In this document: in pieces, positions 46,080 through 55,897 of the stretch
Layout of the letters: every line of letters begins with the position of its first letter
Position numbering within the stretch: the first letter of the stretch is position 1
Assembly (NCBI RefSeq): GCF_900110125.1
Contig: NZ_FOCN01000010.1
Coordinates: 1 to 64,000, forward strand
Length of the DNA: 64,000 nt
Source: Cryobacterium luteum
GTDB taxonomy: Bacteria; Actinomycetota; Actinomycetes; Actinomycetales; Microbacteriaceae
Reading direction: 5' to 3'
Program-made: the position numbers and the translations under genes
The notes under the pieces: generated by a model
Told to the model about the DNA's origin: nothing
Databases searched by the model: none
Seen by the model: only the letters and a program-made list of their open reading frames with translations

Positions 46080-47520
46080 GCTCCGCCCACCAGGTGAGCA
46101 ACCTGCGGGTGGCCTCTTGCTCGCCGATCGGCCCATCGTCGAGCCGCTGTTCCAGCAGGTATCGGTAGGCCTCGCCCACCTCACGCCCCGGTTTCACGCC
46201 GAGCACGGCCATGATCTGTTCTCCGTCGAGGTCGGGGCGCACCGCGCCGAGCTCTTCCTGCTCATTCAGCGCGGCAATGCGCTGCTCAAGGTCGTCGTAA
46301 GCGAAGCCGAGCCGGTCGGCCTTGCGCCGATTGCGGGTCGTGACGTCGGCACGGGTCAGGATGTGCAGTCGTTCCAGCTGATCCCCGGCGTCGCGCACAT
46401 AGCGGCGCACAGCCGAGTCGGTCCAGGCCCCCTCGGTGTAACCGAAGAACCGCAGGTGCAGCTCAATCAGGCGGGCGACGGCATTGATGGTGTCATTGTC
46501 GAAACGCAGGGCGCGCAATCGCTTCTTCGCAAGCTTCGCCCCGACCACATCGTGGTGGTAGAAGCTCACGACTCCCCCCGCCTCGAGCCGACGGGTGGCG
46601 GGCTTGCCGATGTCGTGCAGCAGCGCGGCAAGACGTACGATCAGGTCGGGGGACTCGAGGTTGCCGCGAGAAGTCTCGTAGCCGATGGCCTGTTCCAGCA
46701 CGGTGAGGGTGTGCTGGTAGACGTCCTTGTGATGGTGGTGCTCGTCGATTTCCAATTGCAGGCCGGGAATCTCCGGAAGCACGATCGCGGCGAGGCCCGA
46801 TTCCATCAGCACTTCGATGCCGGCGCGCGGGTCCTTTGAGACCAACAATTTCGACAGCTCGTCACCGATGCGCTCGGCCGACACGATTCGGATGCTGTCG
46901 CGCATCTTCTCCATCGCGAGTGCGGTGTCGAGGTCCAGCGTGAAACCGAGCTGTCCGGTGAACCTGGCCGCGCGCAGCATCCGCAGCGGGTCGTCTCCGA
47001 ACGAAACCTCCGGAGTGCTCGGGGTACGCAGGCGCCCGGCGAGGAGGTCATCAATTCCGCCGGCCGGGTCGACCAGCGTCAGCTGGGGCAGCCGCAGGGC
47101 CATCGCGTTGACGGTGAAGTCCCGGCGGAGCAGATCGGGCTCGAGGGTCGTCCCGAACTGAACGTCGGGCTTACGGGTGGTGCCGTCGTAGCTGTCTGCT
47201 CGATAGGTGGTGATCTCCACGGTCTCGCCGGCCAGGCTGGCACCGATCGTGCCGTAGGCCCGGCCGATGTCCCACTGGGCTTCGGAGAGCGGTTTGACGA
47301 GCGCAAGGATCTGATCCGGCGTCGCATCGGTTGTGAAGTCGAGGTCGTGGAGCGTACGGTTCAGGAAAGCATCGCGCACCGGGCCGCCCACCAGGGCCAG
47401 CTCATGGCCGGCCGCCGCAAATGCGTTCGCCAGACGGGATACCGTGGGGGTGGCAGCCAGGTCGCCCAGTCGTGCGAGGGCTGCCGCGACGCTCTGCATA
47501 TGCCCCATATTAGTTGCCAT
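46069..47520 (-). CDS. pcnA: CCA tRNA nucleotidyltransferase
   Basis: The 483-residue class II enzyme adds or repairs the 3' CCA of tRNAs. It has LVGGPVRDAFLNRTLHDLDFTT (split near 42-63; catalytic DxD in DLDF) and DFTVNAMALRLP (about 134-145). A C-terminal HD domain follows, with LLHDIGKPATR (about 293-303). The tRNA-Gly in this window has no encoded CCA and would need it. The ATG start at 47520 could instead be at 47505 or 47496. Confidence 0.96.
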   Translation of the reverse strand: MATNMGHMQSVAAALARLGDLAATPTVSRLANAFAAAGHELALVGGPVRDAFLNRTLHDLDFTTDATPDQILALVKPLSEAQWDIGRAYGTIGASLAGETVEITTYRADSYDGTTRKPDVQFGTTLEPDLLRRDFTVNAMALRLPQLTLVDPAGGIDDLLAGRLRTPSTPEVSFGDDPLRMLRAARFTGQLGFTLDLDTALAMEKMRDSIRIVSAERIGDELSKLLVSKDPRAGIEVLMESGLAAIVLPEIPGLQLEIDEHHHHKDVYQHTLTVLEQAIGYETSRGNLESPDLIVRLAALLHDIGKPATRRLEAGGVVSFYHHDVVGAKLAKKRLRALRFDNDTINAVARLIELHLRFFGYTEGAWTDSAVRRYVRDAGDQLERLHILTRADVTTRNRRKADRLGFAYDDLEQRIAALNEQEELGAVRPDLDGEQIMAVLGVKPGREVGEAYRYLLEQRLDDGPIGEQEATRRLLTWWAERVQ

Positions 47521-47579
47521 CGGAGGGCGCGCAGTCGCGGTGCAGGTGGCTCAAGGCTGGCACGCCGTAGAATCCACCT

Positions 47580-49898
47580 ATGGTGGCCGATTCAGATTCC
47601 GCGCATCGGCCCGCGCTCTCGGCTGCCGCGTGCAGTGCCGTGCGCCCGGCCCGGCGCCGTCAGAAGCGACGAATCAGGCGACCGTTCACGGCCGTCCTGG
47701 TCGGATTTCTCACCCTCGCGTCGTTGATTTTTGCGCCGACTCCATCCCTCCGACCGGCCAGCGCGCAAACCGAGATGGGCACCGCTTCGAGCGCCACCAC
47801 CCCCGCCGATACGGTCGGCATCACCGTTTCTCCGCGCGATTCGTCCGAGCTTTCGCCCGGCCAGGACCTGCTGCTGACGGTGGCCGTGCACAACAACACC
47901 GACGCCGACATTCCCGTCGGCCGAGTCGATGTCTACCTGGCGGATCTGGCCCTCACCACCCGCGCTGCGCTCGACAGTTGGCTGCGACCCTCCGCTGACA
48001 CGAATTCCGGCGACCAGCTCGTGAGCGTGCCCACGGCGGGAATCATTCCAGCCGGTGCCGGCACGACCGTCAGTGTCACGGTGCCGGCGGAATCCGTCGG
48101 ATTGACCGATCAGAACGCGTGGGGAGCTCGGGGAATCGCCGCGATTCTCAGCGCGGATGATGTGGTTCGGGCAGAAGGCCGCGGCACGTTCGTGTGGTCG
48201 CAGGGCAGCGCGATCACCCCGGTGGCACTCACAACCATTCTGCCGATCACGACTCCGGCCAACGCGACCGGCCTGATCACCGCCAAGGCGCTCGAGTCGT
48301 ACACGAGCTCGGTCGGTCTGCTCTCCCGCCAATTGGATGCCGCGATCGACGCGCCGACGGCAACGATCGCGATCGATCCGCAGATCATCGCGTCTATTCG
48401 GGTGCTCGGCACAGCAGCTCCCGCGTCGGCGCTCGCCTGGCTCGATCGCCTGGCCGGCGCGAGCAATGACATCTTTCCGCTCAGCTACGCGGATGCCGAC
48501 ATCGCGGTGCAAGCGCAGGCGGGCGCCCCGACACTGCTCGCGCCGACATCCTTCGACCCGGCCATCGATGCGAGTCTATTCGTGGTCCCCCCGAGTACAC
48601 CGGCCCCCGAGATAACCACTGATCCGACCGATGTGCCCAGTGTGACGTCGCGCACGAAGGCCCAGACCAGCCCGTCACCGACGCCGTCACCCACGCCCAC
48701 GGTGGAGCCGGGCCAGACGGTCATTCCGAGCACGAGCGACCTGCTGGCCTGGAACTACACGAGCACCGCCATCGGCTGGCCGGCCGCCGGTCAGGTCGCC
48801 CGCAGCGACCTGGACGTGTTCGCCGCGAGCGGCCTGACCACCACCATCCTCTCGAGCGGCAACGTGGAGCAATCAGACGTCTTCACGCCGAATACCGCGG
48901 TCACCCTTCCGACCGGGCTGGGCCTGGTCAGTGACAGCCCGCTCTCTGCGGCCATCCGTGCCGCCGCCGAAGCCACCACCGACGAGGAATGGCGGGTGAA
49001 TGTCACCGAGGCGGCTTCGCTCCTGGCGATCGTCTCGGCGGAGAATCCCGATTCGGCGCGCACCCTGCTGGTCACCTTCGACCGCAGCAGTCCTGCGACC
49101 GCGACCAGAATCGGCCAAACGCTCACGGCCCTCGACGGCGCCGCCTGGTCGACGGCGGCGTCACTACAGTCGGCCCTGGCCGCCACCCCGGCCACCACGG
49201 TGACCTTTCAGGCTGAAGCCATCGACGGCAGCCGGGTCACGCTCGCCCGATCATTGCTGGAGCGCGAAGGTGCCCTCGCCGAATTCGCGACGATCCTGGC
49301 CGATCCGGTAGCCATCACGGCCCCGGCCCGCCTGGACCTGCTGGCTCTGCTGGACACGACCTGGACGGCCCAGGCGTCGGTCTGGGAAGACCAGGTTCGA
49401 GCGAGCCTCGCCGCTTCCTTCGACCTGATGCACGCCGTGACCGTGACCACCCGCGGGCCCATCATCGTGGTGGGGAGCAAGGTCGACCTGCGCATCACGC
49501 TCAACAACGCCCTCGACCAGGCTGTCACCGTGCGCACCGAGATCGTACCGTCCAACGGACGCCTCGTCGTCGGTGAGACCCTCGAGACCATTATTCAACC
49601 GAACTCGGCACAGGCCGTCTCCGTGCCGCTCAGCGCCGCCGTCGGCAACGGCGACGTCGTCCTGCGGGTCACCCTGTTCACCCTGAACGGCACCCCGCTC
49701 GGCCAACCGGCCCCCATCGATGTCAGCGTGCGCGCCGACTGGGAGGGAGTCGGCGCGACCATCTTCGCGATCCTCGTCATCGGCTTCTTCGGATTCGGCA
49801 TCTGGCGCAATATCGTTGGTCGACGCCGGGAACGCGCCGCTGAGGCATCCGCTGCTGCAGTTGAACCGGCGATACCGGCGGCGGAACCCGATGTCTGA
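47580..49898 (+). CDS. DUF6049 family exported membrane protein
   Basis: The 772-residue protein has a basic start and a membrane helix or signal (about 37-58). A very long extracytoplasmic part with Ala/Thr/Ser strands (including a Pro/Thr linker near 350-375) follows, then a C-terminal membrane helix (about 727-747). This DUF6049 architecture sits between pcnA and murJ in many actinobacteria and suggests an envelope role with MurJ, but function is unknown. It overlaps murJ by 8 bp. Confidence 0.85.
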   Translation: MVADSDSAHRPALSAAACSAVRPARRRQKRRIRRPFTAVLVGFLTLASLIFAPTPSLRPASAQTEMGTASSATTPADTVGITVSPRDSSELSPGQDLLLTVAVHNNTDADIPVGRVDVYLADLALTTRAALDSWLRPSADTNSGDQLVSVPTAGIIPAGAGTTVSVTVPAESVGLTDQNAWGARGIAAILSADDVVRAEGRGTFVWSQGSAITPVALTTILPITTPANATGLITAKALESYTSSVGLLSRQLDAAIDAPTATIAIDPQIIASIRVLGTAAPASALAWLDRLAGASNDIFPLSYADADIAVQAQAGAPTLLAPTSFDPAIDASLFVVPPSTPAPEITTDPTDVPSVTSRTKAQTSPSPTPSPTPTVEPGQTVIPSTSDLLAWNYTSTAIGWPAAGQVARSDLDVFAASGLTTTILSSGNVEQSDVFTPNTAVTLPTGLGLVSDSPLSAAIRAAAEATTDEEWRVNVTEAASLLAIVSAENPDSARTLLVTFDRSSPATATRIGQTLTALDGAAWSTAASLQSALAATPATTVTFQAEAIDGSRVTLARSLLEREGALAEFATILADPVAITAPARLDLLALLDTTWTAQASVWEDQVRASLAASFDLMHAVTVTTRGPIIVVGSKVDLRITLNNALDQAVTVRTEIVPSNGRLVVGETLETIIQPNSAQAVSVPLSAAVGNGDVVLRVTLFTLNGTPLGQPAPIDVSVRADWEGVGATIFAILVIGFFGFGIWRNIVGRRRERAAEASAAAVEPAIPAAEPDV

Positions 49899-51513
49899 CA
49901 CAGTGACCGGCAACGGCGGAATCGGTCGAGCCAGCGCGTTCCTGGCCTCCGGCACGATCGTGTCGCGCATTCTCGGGTTCGTGAAGGTCATCGTCTTGAC
50001 CGCCATCATCGGCGCCGTCGGCGCCACCGCCGACACGTTCTCGATCGCCAATCAGCTGCCCAATACGATCTATACGATCGTGGCCGGCGGCATCCTGACC
50101 GCCGTCCTGGTGCCACAAATCGTTCGAGCCACCCTGCACGCCGACGGCGGCACGGCTTACATCAACAAATTGCTGACCCTGGCGCTGGTCATACTGTTCG
50201 CGACGACCCTCGTCGCCACTCTGTTGGCGCCGATGATCACCGGGTTCATCGGAATTAACCTTCCCGAGAACCAGAAGGCACTCGCCGTGGCTTTCGCCTA
50301 CTGGTGCCTGCCGCAAATGTTCTTTTACGGTCTGTACACGCTGCTCGGCGAGGTGCTCAACGCCCGCAAGTCGTTCGGGCCATTCACCTGGGTCCCGGTT
50401 TTGAACAACGTCGTTGCCATCATCGGCCTGATCGTCTTTGCCGCCGTGTTCAGCCCCGACCCGGCGGGTGATCGGTCCGCCGTCGACACCACGGCGGCCA
50501 TGGTGGCCATTCTCGGGGGCAGCGCGACACTGGGTGTGATCACGCAGGCCGTCGTTTTGTTTTACTTCTGGCGGCGGATCGGCCTGCGCTTTCGCCCGGA
50601 CTTTCATTTTCGCGGCGTCGGGCTCGGAGCCGCAGGCAAGTTGGCGAGCTGGACCTTCGGCATGCTGCTGCTCACGACCTACGCTGGCATCATCGAAACG
50701 CAGGTCGTCACGCTCGCGCACGGCAAGGCATCCGTTGCCGTGCTTGCAACGGCGTGGCTCATCTTCATGTTGCCGCACTCCGTCATCACCGTGTCGGTCG
50801 CGACGGCCTACTTCACCCGCATGAGCGAACACGCCTCGGTCGGTAACTGGTCATTGCTGAAAACGGATGCCTCCAGCGCGATTCGGGGAACGTCACTGCT
50901 GATCGTGCTCGCTACGGCCGTCATCGCGGTCTGTGCCTATCCGTTCGCTGCGGTCTTCGTTCCCTTCGACCAGGTTCCGGCCGTGGGCAACGTCATCCTG
51001 GCCTTCATTGTGGGGCTCGTGCCGTTCTGCCTGCTGTTCGTGCTGCAGCGCACGTTCTATGCCATCGGTGATACCCGCACGCCGTTCTTTTTCACGCTGT
51101 TCCAGGTCGTTCTGCTGATCGGCGCCGTGCTTGCCTGCGCACTCCTGCCCACGGACTGGATCGCGGTCGGCATCGCCACGTCGATCACCGTGACCGGCAC
51201 CCTGCAGGCCGTTCTGGCGGCGATCCTGCTGCGGCGTCGGCTGGGCGGCATCGACGGGCGTCGCATCCTACGCAGCCTGGTGAAGTATTTCGCCGCCGCG
51301 ATGCTTCCCATCGGCCTCGGCCTGACCCTGCTCTTCACCCTCGGCGTCGCCGGTGAGAACGACTTTGCCGTATCGTCGCGTCTCACCGCCATGGTGTCCA
51401 TGGTTCTGATCGGCCTTGTCATGGCGGCCGCCTACTTCGGCCTGCTGCTAGTGATGCGCAGCGGGGAGCTCACAGCGTTCCTCACGCCCTTGCGGGCGCG
51501 ACTTCGCCGCTGA
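49891..51513 (+). CDS. murJ: Lipid II flippase MurJ
   Basis: The 540-residue MOP-superfamily protein has fourteen membrane helices with ASGTIVSRILGFVKVIVLTA (about 18-37) and DTFSIANQLPNTIYTIVAGG (about 48-67) at the first helices. It flips lipid II across the membrane for peptidoglycan synthesis. It lacks the pseudokinase tail of mycobacterial MviN. The ATG lies within the DUF6049 end; the earlier frame is rejected. Confidence 0.95.
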   Translation: MSDTVTGNGGIGRASAFLASGTIVSRILGFVKVIVLTAIIGAVGATADTFSIANQLPNTIYTIVAGGILTAVLVPQIVRATLHADGGTAYINKLLTLALVILFATTLVATLLAPMITGFIGINLPENQKALAVAFAYWCLPQMFFYGLYTLLGEVLNARKSFGPFTWVPVLNNVVAIIGLIVFAAVFSPDPAGDRSAVDTTAAMVAILGGSATLGVITQAVVLFYFWRRIGLRFRPDFHFRGVGLGAAGKLASWTFGMLLLTTYAGIIETQVVTLAHGKASVAVLATAWLIFMLPHSVITVSVATAYFTRMSEHASVGNWSLLKTDASSAIRGTSLLIVLATAVIAVCAYPFAAVFVPFDQVPAVGNVILAFIVGLVPFCLLFVLQRTFYAIGDTRTPFFFTLFQVVLLIGAVLACALLPTDWIAVGIATSITVTGTLQAVLAAILLRRRLGGIDGRRILRSLVKYFAAAMLPIGLGLTLLFTLGVAGENDFAVSSRLTAMVSMVLIGLVMAAAYFGLLLVMRSGELTAFLTPLRARLRR

Positions 51514-51702
51514 GTACCCCGACGCTCAGTCACACCCACGGTGCCCGGCTGAGAGCCGCCCCCGTTCGTCGGGCGGGTTCCCGTGGCTGTGCAGCACCTC
51601 CCAAGCTGGGAGGGCCCGGAATAGCATCCGATTAGGATGTGTTGTATCGAAACGTGAGCCGGGATTTTGCCCGTCTTGCCCACCATTGCAAGGAGTGTGC
51701 GC

Positions 51703-52674
51703 GTGCGTCAGATCATCATCATCGGTTCCGGACCGGCCGGTTACACCGCGGCGATCTATGCCGCTAGAGCCAACCTCAAGCCGCTCCTGATCGCCAGCTC
51801 GGTGGAGGCCGGCGGTGAGCTGATGAACACGACCGACGTCGAAAACTTTCCCGGATTCCCGGAGGGAGTGCAGGGGCCCGACCTGATGACCAAGATGCAG
51901 GAACAGGCCGAGCGATTCGGTACCGAGGTGGTCTATGACGATGTTGAGTCGGTCGATCTGACCGGCCCGATCAAGACTGTGACCCTCGGCAACGGCGACG
52001 TGGAGCAAGCCCTCGCGGTCATCTTCGCGACCGGGTCGGCCTACCGCAAACTGGGCCTGAGCGACGAAGAACGACTCTCCGGGCGCGGTGTCTCCTGGTG
52101 TGCCACCTGCGATGGCTTCTTCTTCAAGGGCAAGGAAATCGCCGTCATCGGTGGCGGTGACTCCGCCATGGAAGAAGCGACTTTTCTCACCAGGTTCGCC
52201 TCCAAGGTGTACGTCATTCACCGCAAGGGCGAGCTGCGCGCCTCCAAGATCATGCAGGAACGCGCCTTTGCCAATGACAAGATCGAGTTCACCTGGAACT
52301 CCGAGGTCGTCGGCATCACCGGCACCGACGCTGTTGACGGTCTCACCCTGCGCGACACCGTCACCGGCACCGAGACCAGCCTTCCGGTCGGCGGCGTCTT
52401 CGTGGCGATCGGCAACGACCCACGCACCCATCTCGTGCACCAGCAGCTCGACCTCACCCCCGCGGGCACCATCGCCGTCGCCGGGCGGTCGTCACTCACC
52501 AGCCAGGCCGGGGTCTTCGCAGCCGGCGACGTCATCGACTCCAGCTACCGTCAGGCCATCACCGCCGCCGGCTCCGGCTGCGCGGCCGCTCTCGACGCCG
52601 AGCACTACCTCAGCACTCTTCCCACCGCTTTGCTGGCTCAGGCCGGCGACACCGAACTCGTTTCAGTCAACTAA
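51703..52674 (+). CDS. trxB: Thioredoxin reductase
   Basis: The 323-residue flavoenzyme has the [13 protein letters not shown] (8-17), redox CATC (133-136), [15 protein letters not shown] (about 150-160), and C-terminal [26 protein letters not shown] start 8 bp after AAGGAG. It reduces the thioredoxin encoded immediately downstream (10 bp). Confidence 0.98.
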   Translation: MRQIIIIGSGPAGYTAAIYAARANLKPLLIASSVEAGGELMNTTDVENFPGFPEGVQGPDLMTKMQEQAERFGTEVVYDDVESVDLTGPIKTVTLGNGDVEQALAVIFATGSAYRKLGLSDEERLSGRGVSWCATCDGFFFKGKEIAVIGGGDSAMEEATFLTRFASKVYVIHRKGELRASKIMQERAFANDKIEFTWNSEVVGITGTDAVDGLTLRDTVTGTETSLPVGGVFVAIGNDPRTHLVHQQLDLTPAGTIAVAGRSSLTSQAGVFAAGDVIDSSYRQAITAAGSGCAAALDAEHYLSTLPTALLAQAGDTELVSVN

Positions 52675-52684
52675 GGAGCACCGA

Positions 52685-53008
52685 ATGACCGCACGATCCG
52701 TCACCGAAGCCAACTTCGACCAGGAAGTCATCAACAACGAAAAGACCGTGTTGGTGGACTTCTGGGCTGAGTGGTGTGGCCCCTGCCGCGCCGTCAGCCC
52801 GATTCTCGACCAGATCGCGGCCGAGAACGCCGACAAGCTCGACATCGTCAAGCTCAACGTCGACGAGCACCCCGCTCTCGCGGCCAAATACCAGATCACC
52901 TCCATCCCGGCCATGAAGGTCTTCCAGAAGGGCGAGGTCGTCAAGACCGTCATCGGTGCCAAGCCGAAGCCGCAGCTCGAAAAGGACCTGGCCGACTACC
53001 TCGTCTAA
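52685..53008 (+). CDS. trxA: Thioredoxin
   Basis: The 107-residue thioredoxin has WCGPC (30-34) and the cis-Pro region TSIPAMKVFQKGE. Its ATG follows AAGGAG after trxB, making a trxB-trxA operon closed by a strong terminator. Confidence 0.98.
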   Translation: MTARSVTEANFDQEVINNEKTVLVDFWAEWCGPCRAVSPILDQIAAENADKLDIVKLNVDEHPALAAKYQITSIPAMKVFQKGEVVKTVIGAKPKPQLEKDLADYLV

Positions 53009-53024
53009 CCAGTTTTTCTGCGTG

Positions 53025-53057
53025 AAACCCGCCCGGCTTCGACCGGGCGGGTTTTTT
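53025..53057 (+). terminator. Terminator of trxB-trxA
   Basis: ACCCGCCCGG pairs with CCGGGCGGGT around CTTCGA and is followed by a T6 run. Upstream AAA pairs with the T tract. Confidence 0.95.
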
Positions 53058-53108
53058 CGTGCCGGGTACCACCCCATACGATGAAGACGACAGCAGAACG
53101 GATGCGAC

Positions 53109-54458
53109 GTGACAAATCAGGGTTCTCCACAGGCCGTTGGCAAACAAGGCGGCAACAACCTCGACCCGTGGTACCACCACTACGCCGAGCGAGCCGCCGG
53201 CCTCAAAGCCTCCGAGGTGCGCGCTCTCTTCGCTGTGGCCTCCCGCCCCGAAGTTGTCTCACTTGCCGGCGGTATGCCGTACGTGGCAGCCCTGCCGCAG
53301 GATCTGGTGATCGATGCCATGGACCGCGTCATGCGCGAAAAGGGGGCGACCGCCCTGCAATATGGCTCTGGTCAGGGAGTTCCTTTGCTTCGCGAACAGA
53401 TTCTCGACGTCATGGCGCTCGAAGGAATCAAGGCCAACGCCGACGACGTCGTAGTCACGACCGGCTCCCAGCACGCTCTGGAACTGGTCAGCAAGCTCTT
53501 TCTGAACCCCGGGGACGTCGTAATCTCGGAGGGCCCGAGCTACGTCACAGCCATGGTCATCTTCAAGTCTTATCAGGCCGAGGTCGACCACGTACCGATG
53601 GACGAGGACGGCATGATCCCGGCCGCCCTGATCGAGCACATCGCTGCCCTGAAGGCCGCCGGACGCACCATCAAATTCCTGTACACGATCCCCAGCTTCC
53701 ACAATCCAGCCGGTGTCACCCTCAGCTGGGAGCGGCGCCTGCAAATTCTTGAGATCTGCCGTTCCAACAACATTCTGGTGCTCGAAGACAACCCCTATGG
53801 GCTGCTGTACTTCGACAAACCGGCACCGGACGCCATCCGCTCGCTCGAGCGCGACGGGGTCGTCTACCTCGGCACCTTCTCCAAGACCCTCGCCCCTGGT
53901 TTTCGGGTCGGCTGGGCCCTCGCCCCGCACGCAATCCGGGAAAAACTCGTTCTGGCGAACGAGGCCGCCGTGCTGTCCCCCAGCTCCTTCACGCAGATGG
54001 TCATCTCGGAGTATCTCTCCACCGCCGACTGGAAGGGGCAGATCAACACTTTCCGCGGCGTGTACCAGGAACGCAAGAACGCCATGCTGGCCGCGCTCGA
54101 CGAATATCTGCCCGACCTCACCTGGACCAACCCCGCCGGGGGCTTTTACGTCTGGGTAACCCTGCCCGAACAGCTCGATTCCAAGGCCATGCTGCCCCGC
54201 GCGGTCACGGAACTCGTGGCCTACACGCCCGGCACGGCCTTCTACGCCGATGGTGAGGGGCGGCAGAGTATGCGTCTGGCTTTCTGCTATCCCAGTCCGG
54301 AGAACATTCGGGTGGGCATCCGTCGTCTTGCCACGGTGATTCGCGGCGAGATGGATCTGCTCGACACCTTCGCCGGCACCGGCGCGCTCGGCGCCGCGCC
54401 CGACCGACCAGGGGCCACGAACCAGCGATATGCCGGCCCGCCAGCCAATATCTCGTGA
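53109..54458 (+). CDS. PLP-dependent aminotransferase (2-aminoadipate/LysN-like)
   Basis: The 449-residue class I aminotransferase of the MocR-domain-like group lacks the DNA-binding N-terminus. It has LQYGSGQGVPLLRE near 83-96, IPSFHNPAGVTLS near 197-209, LEDNPYG near 227-233 and the Schiff-base Lys in GTFSKTLAPGFRVGW. LysN-like enzymes act on 2-aminoadipate, kynurenine or aromatic/branched amino acids. GTG start; the C-terminal ~25 residues are disordered. Conserved next to trxA/par genes, but its physiological substrate is unknown. Confidence 0.88.
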   Translation: MTNQGSPQAVGKQGGNNLDPWYHHYAERAAGLKASEVRALFAVASRPEVVSLAGGMPYVAALPQDLVIDAMDRVMREKGATALQYGSGQGVPLLREQILDVMALEGIKANADDVVVTTGSQHALELVSKLFLNPGDVVISEGPSYVTAMVIFKSYQAEVDHVPMDEDGMIPAALIEHIAALKAAGRTIKFLYTIPSFHNPAGVTLSWERRLQILEICRSNNILVLEDNPYGLLYFDKPAPDAIRSLERDGVVYLGTFSKTLAPGFRVGWALAPHAIREKLVLANEAAVLSPSSFTQMVISEYLSTADWKGQINTFRGVYQERKNAMLAALDEYLPDLTWTNPAGGFYVWVTLPEQLDSKAMLPRAVTELVAYTPGTAFYADGEGRQSMRLAFCYPSPENIRVGIRRLATVIRGEMDLLDTFAGTGALGAAPDRPGATNQRYAGPPANIS

Positions 54459-54513
54459 CCCCGTCACGTCGATGAGCCTCCTCAACCGCAATCAGCTAGG
54501 AAAAGACCTGATC

Positions 54514-55470
54514 ATGAGCGAATTCACCGCACTGAAAATTGTCATTCTCGCTGGCGGAATCTCACACGAACGCGACGTTTCGTTGCGCTCCGGGCGCCGA
54601 GTAGCGGATGCCCTCGGTGACGCGGGCCACTCCGTCACCGTACTGGACCCCGGATCCAACCTGCTCACCACCCTCAGCCAGCAGGCTCCCGATCTGGTCT
54701 GGCCTACCCTGCACGGCGCTACCGGCGAGGATGGCGCGCTGCTGTCGCTGCTCGAAACTACCGGTATTCCCTTTCTCGGATCGCGCGGCCCCGCGGCCGC
54801 CCTGGCCTGGAACAAGGCCACCGCCAAGGAGCTCGTGCTGCGGGCCGGTATCGACACTCCCCCGGCCATTGCACTGTCCACCGAGACCTTTCGAGACCTC
54901 GGCGCCACGAGCGTGCTCGAGCACTTGATCAGCGCGATCGGCCTGCCCCTCGTCGTCAAGCCCGCCCAGGGCGGATCTTCCCAGGGTGTCACCATCGTGC
55001 GCACGCCCGCCGACCTGCCGCGCGCCATGGTAGACGCCTACACCTACGCCAATACCGCCCTCGTTGAGGCCTACATCGAAGGCACCGAGGTCACCGTGGC
55101 CATTATCGACACCGGCGACGGCCCCACAGCCCTTCCCATTGTAGAAATTGTTCCCGTAGACGGCGTCTACAGCTTCGAAGCGCGCTACAACGCCGGCGAA
55201 ACCGACTTCTACACGCCAGCCCGCCTTGCTGACGAGGTCGCAGGGGCCGTTTCTGAGGCCGCTATCGCCATTCACGTGCTTCTCGGACTGCGCCACCTAA
55301 GCCGCATCGACCTCATCGTCGACGCGGCCGGCACCCCCTGGTTCCTCGAGGCCAACGTGCTCCCCGGCCTCACCGAGACCTCCCTGGTGCCCCAGGCTAT
55401 CGAAGCCGCCGGTCAGACCCTCGGCGCGACCTATTCGGCCCTCGCCACCCACGCCCGCACTGACCGGTAG
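54514..55470 (+). CDS. ddl: D-alanine--D-alanine ligase
   Basis: The 318-residue ATP-grasp ligase joins D-Ala for peptidoglycan. It has VILAGGISHERDVSLRSG (about 11-28), the substrate loop LPLVVKPAQGGSSQGV (about 144-159), EGTEVTVAI (~190-198), and the metal site FLEANVLPGLTETSLVP. AGGAAAA precedes the ATG. Slightly shorter than the usual 330-370. Confidence 0.95.
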   Translation: MSEFTALKIVILAGGISHERDVSLRSGRRVADALGDAGHSVTVLDPGSNLLTTLSQQAPDLVWPTLHGATGEDGALLSLLETTGIPFLGSRGPAAALAWNKATAKELVLRAGIDTPPAIALSTETFRDLGATSVLEHLISAIGLPLVVKPAQGGSSQGVTIVRTPADLPRAMVDAYTYANTALVEAYIEGTEVTVAIIDTGDGPTALPIVEIVPVDGVYSFEARYNAGETDFYTPARLADEVAGAVSEAAIAIHVLLGLRHLSRIDLIVDAAGTPWFLEANVLPGLTETSLVPQAIEAAGQTLGATYSALATHARTDR

Positions 55471-55480
55471 CCGCTCGCGC

Positions 55481-55496
55481 CGTTTCACGTGAAACA
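55481..55496. other. parS site 1
   Basis: GTTTCACGTGAAAC core with CGTTTCACGTGAAACA 16-mer, one mismatch from the TGTTTCACGTGAAACA consensus. It is 12 bp past the ddl stop. Confidence 0.95.
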
Positions 55497-55579
55497 TCCC
55501 ATCGCCCTACCGCAGATAGCTCGCGGCACGGCGCTGGTGGTCTCGGCCAGGTCGATCAACTCGATCAACAATGAACGCA

Positions 55580-55595
55580 TGTTTCACGTGAAACA
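55580..55595. other. parS site 2 (perfect)
   Basis: TGTTTCACGTGAAACA is the exact ParB consensus. It lies 99 bp from site 1. Confidence 0.98.
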
Positions 55596-55671
55596 GCCGC
55601 GTCCAGACTCGCGGAAACCAGCCATCGGGACGGTGATTACGGTCTCGGTAAGGTCGACCCACGATACGCCA

Positions 55672-55687
55672 TGTTTCACGTGAAACA
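55672..55687. other. parS site 3 (perfect)
   Basis: A second exact TGTTTCACGTGAAACA, 92 bp from site 2. Confidence 0.98.
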
Positions 55688-55862
55688 ACATGTACGCTGA
55701 GGCAGCGGCGGCGGGTTGTCCGCGGAGTAGCGAGTTTTGAGGAGTTTCGGGGTGTTGCGCACGCACTTCGCGCAATGCTCCCAAACACCTCAATGTCTGG
55801 GCGGGGAGCGCATGACCCGTTGACGATGCCCACCCCTTCACGAGCACTCCGGCGAGAAATCA

Positions 55863-55878
55863 TGTTTCACGTGAAACT
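55863..55878. other. parS site 4
   Basis: TGTTTCACGTGAAACT, core perfect, directly downstream of the parB stop. Confidence 0.96.
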
Positions 55879-55897
55879 ACGCAGTTGCCAAACAGTT

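Larger units (their letters stand above)
55471..55897. other. Centromere-like spacer with four parS sites
   Basis: No gene is seen in this 427-bp interval. It holds four copies of GTTTCACGTGAAAC. The stretches before sites 2 and 3 share GGTCTCGG(C/T)(C/A)AGGTCGA, so part of this spacer is a diverged direct repeat. It is the densest parS cluster in the window. Confidence 0.9.

Noticed and set aside
53081-53752. 223-codon frame overlapping the aminotransferase start
   Set aside because: Arg-rich shadow; the aminotransferase frame has conserved motifs throughout.
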